DNA from: Paragonimus westermani
Taxonomy: Eukaryota > Platyhelminthes > Trematoda > Plagiorchiida > Troglotrematidae
DNA: 64,000 bases
Assembly: GCA_008508345.1 (NCBI GenBank)
Contig: QNGE01003490.1
Span: 4,293-68,292, forward strand
Reading direction: 5' to 3'
Part shown: piece by piece, positions 38,601 to 44,894 of the stretch
How the letters are laid out: each line of letters opens with the position of its first letter
How positions within the stretch are numbered: position 1 is the stretch's first letter
Notes under the pieces: generated by a model
Database searches by the model: none
Seen by the model: only the letters and a program-made list of their open reading frames with translations
What the model was told of the DNA's origin: nothing
Made by a program: the position numbers and the translations under genes

Positions 38601-39882
38601 TCTTACACAAGTAGCGGACGCCATAGATAGATAAGTGGTCAGCATACTGTGTTCGAGTGGTTCAAGTTTCAAACTCAACGAGAGAAGGTAGTGGTGCTAC
38701 GTACATTCGTCCTCTGGCAGATAAGTACAAGTCGCTCCACCGCCAGGGGAGGGGGACAACAAAAATCAGACTTTTCGAATCTTGCTATTGAGCGTAGGCT
38801 TGAATCATGTGGTCCATAGTAAGGTTTCCTAGACGTTTAGTACATTAACTCAGGGGCTACGAAAATTGCTCCGTTCGGTTAAGACTGTATTGATACTTCA
38901 CACTGCCCTCTCAACAACAACCTCTTACGATTTCCCTACTGACAAAAATCTAGAGTGCAACTGCTCCGTAGTTTCAGAAGGCATACAATTAGAGAAATAA
39001 ACCATATCAGAATAAAATCGAGTATACCGCATAGGTTAGGCAATGTAGATGAATTGGATCAGCACATTCATACGCACTCATTTTCTGCCCCCAGATGTAT
39101 AACCGAATCAGTGTGCGATGCGCAACCTACTACGCTTATACAATACTATGGTGTAATCATGGTCAATAACTGAGGGCATTACGACATGCACGTAATCGAA
39201 CAGGTGGGAGAATCTTCCACTAGGACAAACAAGTTACCCCACAAAATAGGTTAGACGCGTAGCATTTTACAATACGTACTACCAGGGGAACAGCCTGAGA
39301 GCAGGCGCTAGGTGGAATGCGTTTTACGAGAATAATTATTCTCTCGTAAAACTAAATTAACTTAGTTGACTAGACCACCACATTCGAGAGACAGTAAATG
39401 ACAAGGAAAAGCTTACCAGAAAGACCAAAGTTAGCACGCTGCTTCTGAGTCGGACCGATGTTTTTTTGGTCAAGTAGACCACTCCTAGCAAAACTGGCTT
39501 GCGTGCGTCTGCCATCGGATTGGTTCTGAAAGTCTGGCGAATGTTGATTAGACCCGCGGTGCCTATGTTCGTCATGTAGTACGACTGGAGAGTGTAGACG
39601 CCGTTTCTTGTGGCTGTTTTCTTGCTTGATTACGATGGGCTCTAAGAGTCGATGACTAGCCCTGGTGGGAGCATCTGATGGGGGACTAGGATCATGTTTC
39701 GACTTGTGTCGTCGACCACAATAATCTCTCGTTTTCCGGTTATGATGTTCGTGCTCAACAGGTTCCGGTTTTATAAATACATCTGCGTGTGAATCCGCGT
39801 GTCTTCTTGAAAAATGGGCTTCAGACAACAAGACTTTCCTTGGAGACTTCTCCCTACTGTAGCGACCCCCATGCCTAGGCAT
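22075..39882 (-). CDS. SNIP1: SNIP1 homologue, FHA-domain nuclear protein (three coding exons)
   Basis: Joining the complements of 39417-39882, 31124-31365 and 22075-22281 gives an uninterrupted frame of 304 codons plus stop. Donors are GTAAGC and GTAAGT; acceptors end CGCAG and TTGTAG. Residues 1-155 are rich in Arg, Lys, His and Ser, with an HKKRR nuclear-localisation-like cluster (91-95) and sumoylation-type motifs IKPE (Lys38) and IKQE (Lys86). Residues 150-304 match the SNIP1 C-terminus, with FHA hallmarks Gly210-Arg211, Ser226-x-x-His229 and Asn252-Gly253. In the family SNIP1 sits in the nucleus, in the RES/spliceosome complex with BUD13 and RBMX2, and modulates Smad, CBP/p300 and Myc transcription. 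The human protein has about 396 residues, the difference being mainly in the N-terminus. The loop between FHA strands at the exon 2/3 junction is about nine residues shorter than in the human protein. Both introns (8.1 and 8.8 kb) are full of repeats. Confidence 0.9.
22836..22999 (+). mobile_element. SINE with tRNA-like head and hammerhead ribozyme, copy 1
   Basis: Related to copy 2 at 26371-26546: both have a tRNA-like head with GTRGTTRA, a B-box-like stretch, then GGATATGC, a hammerhead core, TTTTCGAAR, GGCT-GCC/GCT, TATCTGAA and CGAAG. The head in this copy is decayed (D-arm GTGGTTGAGCG, T-arm CGGTC...). It lies in SNIP1 intron 2, antisense to the gene. A 145-codon open frame at 22535-22972 overlaps it by chance. 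The architecture matches the schistosome Sm-alpha SINE type. Confidence 0.66.
22904..22948 (+). ncRNA. Hammerhead ribozyme (type I, minimal), intact core
   Basis: Core CTGACGA (22910-22916) fits CUGANGA. Stem II is GCTCT/AGAGC with an AATG loop, all five pairs perfect (22917-22930), followed directly by GAAA (22931-22934). Stem III is tiny (CTCGAC around the A34-T41 pair) and the predicted cleavage triplet is CTC, ending at 22942. Stem I pairs GCACTA (22904-22909) with TATGGC (22943-22948), with two central mismatches. Every invariant core base is present. The weak stem I and the C-C mismatch in stem III could lower activity. Very short stem III is known from hammerheads of SINEs and Penelope-like elements. 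Confidence 0.68.
23141..23228 (+). repeat. Hairpin repeat A with hammerhead-like core
   Basis: Contains CTGAGGA (23145), a GCCACC-CGA-GGTGGT hairpin and GAAAC, then a conserved tail through CGTTGTGTTATTCCC and CTGTTTATCA. The same tail and hairpin occur at 40142, 41345 and 43679. The layout CTGA-N-GA, stem, GAAA follows the hammerhead core, but stem II needs a one-base bulge. The tail resembles terminal repeats of Penelope-like elements. It lies in SNIP1 intron 2. Confidence 0.6.
23229..26370. other. SNIP1 intron 2, no further feature seen
   Basis: No exon-like conserved frame and no clear repeat. A short coding micro-exon could hide here; see the findings. Confidence 0.45.
26371..26443 (+). 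pseudogene. tRNA-Met(CAT)-like head of the SINE
   Basis: D-stem GCGT/ACGC (26382-26385 with 26396-26399), anticodon loop CTCATAA (26404-26410) with CAT at 26406-26408 and a 4-of-5 paired stem, T-arm CCGGA/TCCGG (26420-26424 with 26433-26437) around an eight-base loop, and acceptor-like TGTGG/CCACA ends. One base is missing between the D and anticodon stems. It looks like an elongator tRNA-Met relic that would supply the pol III promoter; it is not a functional tRNA. Confidence 0.6.
26453..26497 (+). ncRNA. Hammerhead ribozyme relic, core mutated
   Basis: Reads CTGCTGA (26459-26465) where CTGANGA is required, so invariant A6 is C. Stem II GTCCT/AGGGC (AATA loop) pairs with one G-T wobble, GAAA follows at 26480-26483, stem III is TTCGAG, the cleavage triplet is GTT ending at 26491, and stem I is GCATCA/TAGTGC with one mismatch and one wobble. 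It should be inactive as it stands. Confidence 0.62.
26548..26568. repeat. (TCA)7 trinucleotide tract
   Basis: Seven TCA units. On the minus strand this is the (TGA)n tail of the RTE-like fragment that follows. Confidence 0.9.
26569..26960 (-). pseudogene. RTE-like LINE 3' end, fragment 1
   Basis: The minus strand encodes a decayed version of the C-terminal tail of an RTE-type reverse transcriptase (thumb-distal GGQ-TTWSRNMK, a W-LETLSEM-like block and SQW) followed by a 3' UTR with GCTCATGGCTG and a (TGA)n end. It aligns closely with fragment 2 at 29590-30238. It is truncated at its 5' side and has no usable frame. Confidence 0.6.
26961..29571. other. SNIP1 intron 2, no further feature seen
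   Basis: No gene or clear repeat recognised. Open frames of up to 100 codons are present but resemble nothing known. Confidence 0.45.
29572..29586. repeat. (CAT)5 tract
   Basis: Five CAT units at the 3' end (minus strand) of the RTE-like fragment 2, as for fragment 1. Confidence 0.85.
29590..30238 (-). pseudogene. RTE-like LINE C-terminus, fragment 2
   Basis: From 30238 downward the minus strand reads RVAFASLCHLW, then LCGSETWPVRSE, a FDHV block, RMSNAVLRR, NSLRWLGHVLRM and GGQATAWSQN, in two main open frames (29974-30183 and 29728-29952) parted by a frameshift. This is the thumb and tail of an RTE-type RT. The 3' UTR ends in (ATG)n. It is 5'-truncated and decayed, and lies in SNIP1 intron 2 in the gene's own orientation. 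Confidence 0.74.
30239..31123. other. SNIP1 intron 2, donor-proximal part
   Basis: No feature recognised apart from the exon 2 donor at its upper end. A TTTGAATCCCGC word at 30957 resembles a B-box and may belong to a worn SINE. Confidence 0.4.
31124..31365 (-). CDS. SNIP1: SNIP1 exon 2 (first half of FHA domain)
   Basis: Starts after TTTTTCGCAG in phase 1 and ends with TTC|GTAAGT in phase 0 (residues 156-236). It carries AEDSNTYKGVVIKYNEPEDA, WRLY, LHIHRQSGFLIGRD and KIADIPMDHPSISKQHAVLQ, close to family consensus. It contains the FHA phosphothreonine-binding Arg211 and the Ser-x-x-His motif. No frameshift or stop; conservation is far above anything nearby, so it is under selection. Confidence 0.93.
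31366..32639. other. SNIP1 intron 1, exon-2-proximal part
   Basis: Apart from the acceptor tract (TTTTATTTTTCGCAG on the minus strand, ending at 31366) nothing is recognised. Confidence 0.45.
32640..33480 (-). pseudogene. RTE-like LINE C-terminus, fragment 3
   Basis: The open frame 32958-33437 (159 codons, minus strand) contains RVLLKDWVG, VDRLTYLSSVISPG, AKARITFANLFHLWRRKD and a decayed SETW region, the palm-thumb junction of an RTE-type RT. The rest, to about 32640, is tail and 3' UTR. One of the longer open frames in the window, it is nevertheless a retroelement fragment. It lies in SNIP1 intron 1. Confidence 0.76.
34000..35250 (-). pseudogene. RTE-like LINE RT fragment 4 with internal deletion
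   Basis: From 35225 down: a 176-codon frame with KFLMHNKASGPDIFF (RT fingers), then NRYNADPVGVR near 34590, motif A FLDFRTVFDS at about 34450-34480, and then a jump to tail sequences (LDHVLRL near 34110). Motifs B and C, including the catalytic YxDD, are missing, so the copy carries an internal deletion of several hundred bases as well as stops. It lies in SNIP1 intron 1, in the same orientation as the gene. Confidence 0.7.
35584..35622. repeat. (CAT)13 microsatellite
   Basis: Thirteen uninterrupted CAT units. A CATGGCTGTGT word (minus strand) next to it recalls the 3' end of RTE-like fragment 1, so it may be the (ATG)n tail of another element. Confidence 0.95.
35623..39320. other. SNIP1 intron 1, exon-1-proximal part
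   Basis: Contains the inverted pair at 36140/37140. A minus-strand frame at 37899-38228 has GVPQGGAV, faintly like RT motif B, but nothing around it supports a call. Confidence 0.4.
36140..37140. repeat. Inverted pair of 19-base words, about 960 bp apart
   Basis: GTTTCGCAACGTTTCGACC at 36140-36158 is the reverse complement, with one mismatch, of GGTCGAAACGTTGCGGAAC at 37122-37140. The GTCGAAACGTTGCG word is reminiscent of Penelope-like terminal repeats. No open frame between the two belongs to a known family. Confidence 0.55.
39321..39352. repeat. Palindrome with 11-bp arms in SNIP1 intron 1
   Basis: GTTTTACGAGA and TCTCGTAAAAC are perfect complements around an ATAATTATTC centre. It lies 65 bp inside intron 1, just after the exon 1 donor. 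Confidence 0.8.
39417..39882 (-). CDS. SNIP1: SNIP1 exon 1
   Basis: Encodes Met1 to Ser155 plus the first base of Gly156. The ATG at 39882-39880 is the only Met before an in-frame TGA about 50 bases upstream, which fixes the start. The end motif NFGLSG aligns with the family's FELSG block, and the exon ends G|GTAAGC. The protein segment is basic and low in complexity, as expected for the disordered SNIP1 N-terminus. Upstream, from 40011, lies a foldback repeat, so the promoter must be short, lie within about 130 bp of the start, or be embedded in repeat sequence. Confidence 0.88.
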
Positions 39883-40010
39883 TCGGACCCTCAGAAAAAT
39901 CAGCCGGCCAATAGGACATGAGCAGGTTTTTCATTGGTTAGAGAAACAAAACGGTTTACCTTCAATTTTCGGTTTCAAATCCAGCACTTAATGGAGACAT
40001 GCAGCTGTAA

Positions 40011-40175
40011 GATATCCGCACCAAATGTAGTACGAATGGAGTTGAATAGTTTGGGCGTCGTGTTTAACATGTTATTAATAAACAGATTGGGAATAACACA
40101 ACGTTTCGAGCAAGTTGTAATACTCTACGTTTCAACCACCTGAGGAAGGCCACCCGAGGTGGTTGAAACATAGAG
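40011..40175. repeat. Foldback repeat B, upstream of SNIP1
   Basis: The left part (40011-40141) is the hairpin-repeat family in reverse orientation (CCGCACCAAAT, GGGCGTCGTGTT, TAAACAGATTGGGAATAACA). It joins directly to a forward hairpin. The junction is a palindrome: 40123-40141 pairs with 40157-40175, 18 of 19 positions, the inner 13 perfect (GTTTCAACCACCT / AGGTGGTTGAAAC), with a 15-base loop. It lies 129 bp upstream of the SNIP1 start codon. Confidence 0.8.
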
Positions 40176-40184
40176 ACCTGCAGC

Positions 40185-40325
40185 TGTTAGCGATCTGACG
40201 CCTGACAAATGTGATTTATGAATTGGCCTAATGCAGCTTCTGCGGCAGTTACTACTTTCGCAGAGCCTGGGCTTCAAGGTCGTTCCAAAGGGCGGACAAT
40301 CATTTTGTCGCGAAACCTCGCTCTT
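40185..40325 (-). pseudogene. Possible CR1-like LINE C-terminal scrap
   Basis: The minus strand reads GFATK then LSALWNDLEAQ, with an in-frame stop, similar to the FS-RV-WN-LP end of CR1-like RTs. Short and decayed. Confidence 0.3.
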
Positions 40326-40440
40326 TAAATATGTTATATATATTATCCATAAATAATGGTGGAATAATTCACATATAATATGTATACATATATCATACAT
40401 ATATTTACAATTGTTAAATATATATGACAAACGTAGTATA
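40326..40440. repeat. AT-rich tract
   Basis: Dense TATA/ATAT words with several small inverted repeats. A similar AT-rich stretch follows foldback C (about 41436-41560). It separates foldback B from the CR1-like fragment. Confidence 0.6.
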
Positions 40441-40469
40441 ATGTGATACCTATGATCTGTTGGCTGTCA

Positions 40470-40995
40470 AAAGGTTTTTATGCTTCTTGGGATGTTCAAA
40501 CGAACCTTCCCCCAAATAGAAAAGGATGCCTTTCACACGCTTCACGGAGTTCACATAAGACCACTGCTCGAGTATGCCAATCAAGTCGTCTACGCCGGTG
40601 TGAAGAAGGACATACTCGCCATTGAACGTGTCCAGTGATTAGTAACCAAAATGGTCACTGGCTTACGGCATCTCTCCTACGGGTCTCGCCTCGAAGTTCT
40701 CGATCTTTATTCACTTGAGTTCCAAAGAATCCGCGGCGACTTAATTCTTACACACCTTCTCTTTGGCACAGGACTCGTGCAACAATTCTTCACCCTAGTA
40801 AGTGATAACAGTCGAAGAGTTTACAACAAGAAGCTCTATAAGATTAGACCTCGGACCCTCCTAAGACAACAGTTCTTCTCTTATAGAGTTATGAACTACT
40901 GGAACGACCTACCACTATAGAGTGTTGGCTGCTCTTCTAAGGACCGTCTGGAAGTGTTATTGAATCCTCACCTACTTAATAAACCGTTAGATTAG
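40470..40995 (+). pseudogene. CR1-like LINE C-terminal fragment
   Basis: One frame carries MFKRTFPQIEKDAFHTLHG, RPLLEYANQVVYAGVKKD, ERVQ-stop, TKMVTGLRHLSYGSRLEVL, SLEFQRIRGDLILT, DNSRR, RPRTLLRQQFFSYRVMNYWN and DLPL, then a stop and a further short tail. This is the C-terminal domain of a CR1/Jockey-type RT. Only two in-frame stops (TGA at 40636-40638 and TAG after DLPL) interrupt about 160 codons and there is no frameshift, so it is fairly young. 5'-truncated. Confidence 0.85.
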
Positions 40996-41204
40996 TAGTT
41001 TATCCCGTTGTGTTAGACTATGACTTTACTCTGTTCTGGGTACTTTCTGTAACCCCCAAGAGCGATGCTACACCCTGCTTTCAATGACTGCCTTTTAGGT
41101 CAACAGAAAACCGCCAGACATCGAAACGAACAAACTGAATGGATGCGGGTAGATTGGGCCCCCGGCCTCGAACCCGTGTACGAATAGCTGATTCGCTGTT
41201 GTAA

Positions 41205-41432
41205 GGTATTCGCACCAAATTTATTGTGATGTCAAACAGTTTGAGCGTCGTGTTCAACATGTTATTGGTAAACAAAATGAGGATAACATAGAGTTAGGAG
41301 CAAATTGTAACACTTCACGGCGGATGTGGTTTTGATTAGAACGTTTCTGAGGAAGGCCACCCGAGATGGTTGAAGGGTAGAATATTATAGCTTGCGCATG
41401 GCGTTGTGTTACTCCCGATCTGTTTATCATAA
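41205..41432. repeat. Foldback repeat C
   Basis: The left arm (41205 to about 41320) is the family in reverse orientation (CGCACCAAAT, GCGTCGTGTTCAACATGTTATT). After about 25 bases comes a forward arm: CTGAGGAAGGCCACCCGAGA, TGGTTGAA, then CGTTGTGTTACTCCC and CTGTTTATCA. The arms are diverged relative to each other. Confidence 0.7.
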
Positions 41433-41435
41433 TAA

Positions 41436-43275
41436 AAACTATATAATTTATATTGTGCACATGAACAGGATACGGGCGATGATTTAACACATGTGTATAT
41501 ATATATTTGCAATGCACATACATGTACCCAATATATACATATATGTGTGGTCATATATAAATAACCTTAAGCAGAATCCCTGCGAAAGCCATAATTGCCA
41601 TTTGTGCCGACGCAGTGCATTCGACCCATGATTCAAAGATCCAGTGATCGATACACAGGTTGGAGGCGTGGTCCCAAAGTTCCCTTATCCAGTCGGTTTT
41701 TATTGCTCAGTATCAGGCTGGCCTTTGTTGACCTGAAAATCAACCGTTGAAAACAGGGTGTATCACCGCACTTGGGGATTAACAGTGAGCACCAGGAATG
41801 GAATAGGTGTGTGTGCATGCTGATTTGAACCAGACTGTATGAGCGATACTTACGACCGCGGAAGGTAGGCTGTTCGAATGGTTAGTAATCAGATGAGAAA
41901 ATAGTTGCTGCTCATGGAAGGTCCTATGGCGAACCTCGAAAAGCTTCTTGTTGTGTAACCTTGCCGGCAGTTACCACTCACTACGGTGAGGAAGTGTGCC
42001 ACGGAGTCGTCGAGATGTAGATGGATGCAGATCAATAATTTCAGGTCTCACTTGACATTTCTTAAACCCGTGGCTAGTTTGGTAGCCGCCCACTGAACAC
42101 GCTCAACCCCGAATTTGTCTTTCGGTAAGCTCGTATACACCACATGGTTAGCTCACTCGATGGGCGGTCTTATATATACCCCGTGAAGCATTTGATACAC
42201 TTTATTGCGTAGGGGGAGAATTGCGCTTGATCATCCTAAAAGCGACAGGTCTATTTTATTGCAGCCATCTTGTGGTGATGCGCGAACGTTAAGTCGGACA
42301 ACAACCGGGTACCCGAATCTTCCTTCCGTTCAATTTTCATGGTATCTAATGTGTTAAGCGTTCGAATGAGTCAACATTAATGCATAGTACACTGAGATCA
42401 GTGGGATTCTGATCTTTCAGGTCGTGAACTGGAGGTAAGGGCGAAAAATTGTGTGGCGTACAAATTCTGGCTCAATGTATTAAGTGGGTGATAGGTGAAA
42501 GTGGAAGGCAACAGTTTGCAATGTTTCTACCCCACCCGACAAGAAACCTTCGCGTCAGAAGGATAGTTACACAAGGCAGATCTTTCCGCTTGTAACAGAG
42601 ATTCGAACTGGAGGAGAACAGCGATTTGTTCGCGGGTTCGAAGTTGAAGGCCCAGGTCAACTGGAGTTGGCCAGTTTATCTCTTTCGATAACCGACGGTT
42701 TTCAGTTGGCCAAACAAACAGTCAGTGAAACAGGGTGTTCTGCTACCTTCGGGGTTAGAGAAAGTATAAAGAACAGAGCACACAGCTGCATCCGGTTGAC
42801 TCAAGCTGTGTGCAGCGCTTAAGTATGCAGTGTGCGTTCACACTGATAGCTGCCCCAATCGGGCGGCTCATCCTATGAACAACTGAGTAAAAACACACGG
42901 TAGAAATTAAGGCAGGATTGTAGTTGAATCACCCAAGGTATATTATACCGACCTTCGTGAAATCTGTTGAAGGATATGTTGGCGATAATGCTGATAATGA
43001 TGATAGTGCAACCGTAGAGCTCCTGAGAGCACACTCTGGGATCTCAAAGGGGTAATGTGGACAGGCAAAAGACCAGAATACGTGCTGATAACCATCAGCG
43101 AAGTCAACAGCTGGCGAAAACATTGACCAAAATCAACAGACTCATGAGTACCCACGATGCAAAAATTGAACTCTTGTAGCCGCACTGGTGCAGATGGCAA
43201 TCAGGGCTATCGTCGGGGCAATAACAGACGCAAAAGTGGGTCATTAACCGTCTTATAGATGAAAATTGAGCTGGA
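41436..43275. other. No recognisable gene
   Basis: Starts with an AT-rich tract; the rest shows no recognisable coding frame or repeat. Confidence 0.45.
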
Positions 43276-43771
43276 AGATATCCGCACCAAATTCAGTAGG
43301 GATTAAGTCAAACAGTTTGGGTGTCGTGTTTTACGTATTATTGATAAACAGATTGAGAACACTGATGAGTAGTCTGGGGTATGGTTTATTTTCAGGTCGA
43401 ACATCACTCAAAATTTGCCACAGCCTTCGAATTCACACAGACTTCTCAACCAGCCTCTTTTGAAAAGAAGCACTAGATTTGAGTTCCGCTCTGGAGTGTT
43501 TCGTGGATGGATAAACAGCAAAAGATAAGGAGGAGTCTTATCTATATGTGTTTCACCCCTACTTAACGGGCAAAGGATTAGACCAATCAGGTTAGATGCA
43601 CTGCAAATTGACCTAACCACGGTGAATCCCACGTGCCCTGTGCTTCTTTGTTAACGTAACTTCGATTACAACACTGCTGAGGATGGCCACTCGAGGTAGC
43701 TGAAACGCAGAGTACCGCAACTTGTTCCTAACGTTGTGTTATTCTCAATCTGTTTATAAAGAACTGAGTTA
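43276..43771. repeat. Foldback repeat D, arms separated by about 320 bp
   Basis: The left arm (43276 to about 43358; GATATCCGCACCAAAT, GTCGTGTTTTACG, TAAACAGATTGAGAA) is reversed and the right arm (about 43679-43771; GCTGAGGATGGCCACTCGAG, GCTGAAACG, CGTTGTGTTATTC) is forward. The intervening sequence is unrelated to the family. Confidence 0.65.
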
Positions 43772-44419
43772 CCTACAAATGATAAGCTACACTCAAGCAT
43801 AGTCAGTAAACAATAAACCAGGTAGTACGCAGGTTGCCAGTGATCGAGTGCGACATATTACTCACTTCTACCCCATGCCGTGTAATCCGTGGATAGAAAA
43901 AAATGTTGAGTGCAACGACTCTTCGTCGACCGGTTTTTGCCGAAGCTACTGGTAAGACAACGAACTGAACCTATAATTTGGACAGATATCTAACTCAAAA
44001 GTGGTCACATGGCTTTTATTGGAATTTACTGTGATATTCACCGCGAAATACAATGTAAACCTACCGTAGTCGGTAATTACAAATTCACCTATATCTTTTG
44101 AACCACGCAAAAGTGACCGTTTTTGCACGATGGGGGTAGGTATTCCACTATGGAAATTCTGACGGAAGCATCTTCGGAACGCAGAATGAATCACCAAGAT
44201 CACCATGATGCTTTTAATTAGAGAAATCAGAACGGTTTTCTTAACAAAATGCGAACATGAGCAATTTTTAGACATAGCCGATTTTTCTAATTGAGACAAA
44301 TGTTGCACTCGATAAAATCTATGTACACTTCTTAAAAAATGTATTTTAACACATCACGGGAAATTCGGGAAATCTTTTCTTGTGCTCAAACGTTCGTCTC
44401 CAATCTGTTTTGAGTTTGA

Positions 44420-44893
44420 AACAGCATACCAGCGAACTGCGCAACTGCATTCACGACACTTTGAAACGGCCCTTAGAAGAGCAGCTGGTAATCTTTAATG
44501 AGCAGCTGTTCCAGTTGGTGATAACTTTGTAAGAGAAGAACCGTCACTTAAGAAACGCCCGGGGTGAAAAATGGCAGTTTCTTGTCGTGACTCGTCGACT
44601 GTTATCAGCTACGGGGGCAACGACTAGCTACACGAGTCTTGCGTCAACGAAGAGTGGTGTGAGAATTAATCCGTCGCCAGGTCTTCGGAACTCGAGTAGA
44701 TAGGGATCAGGAATTTCAAGACAGGACCCGTAGGAGACATGTTCAAAGCCGGTGAACATTTTGGTGGCTAACCAATGGAAGCGTTCATCGTCGAGTAGAC
44801 CCTTCTTCAAGCCAGTGTGTACGACTTGGTTAGCACACCTAGGCAGTGATCTTAAACGGCCCTGGGAAATGTTTGTGAAGCATGCCGTTAAGA
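44420..44893 (-). pseudogene. CR1-like LINE C-terminal fragment, second copy
   Basis: The minus strand aligns with the copy at 40470: ANQVVHTGLKKG, LATKMFTGFEHVSYGS, LEFRRPGDGLILT, DNSRRV, FFSYKVITNWN and CSSKGRFKV. Stops and at least one frameshift make it more decayed. It abuts the Gypsy remnant at 44895. Confidence 0.78.
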
Positions 44894-44894
44894 C

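Noticed and set aside
43363..43390. CTGATGAGTAGTC as a hammerhead core in foldback D
   Set aside because: No GAAA and no stem II; it also lies outside the conserved arm.
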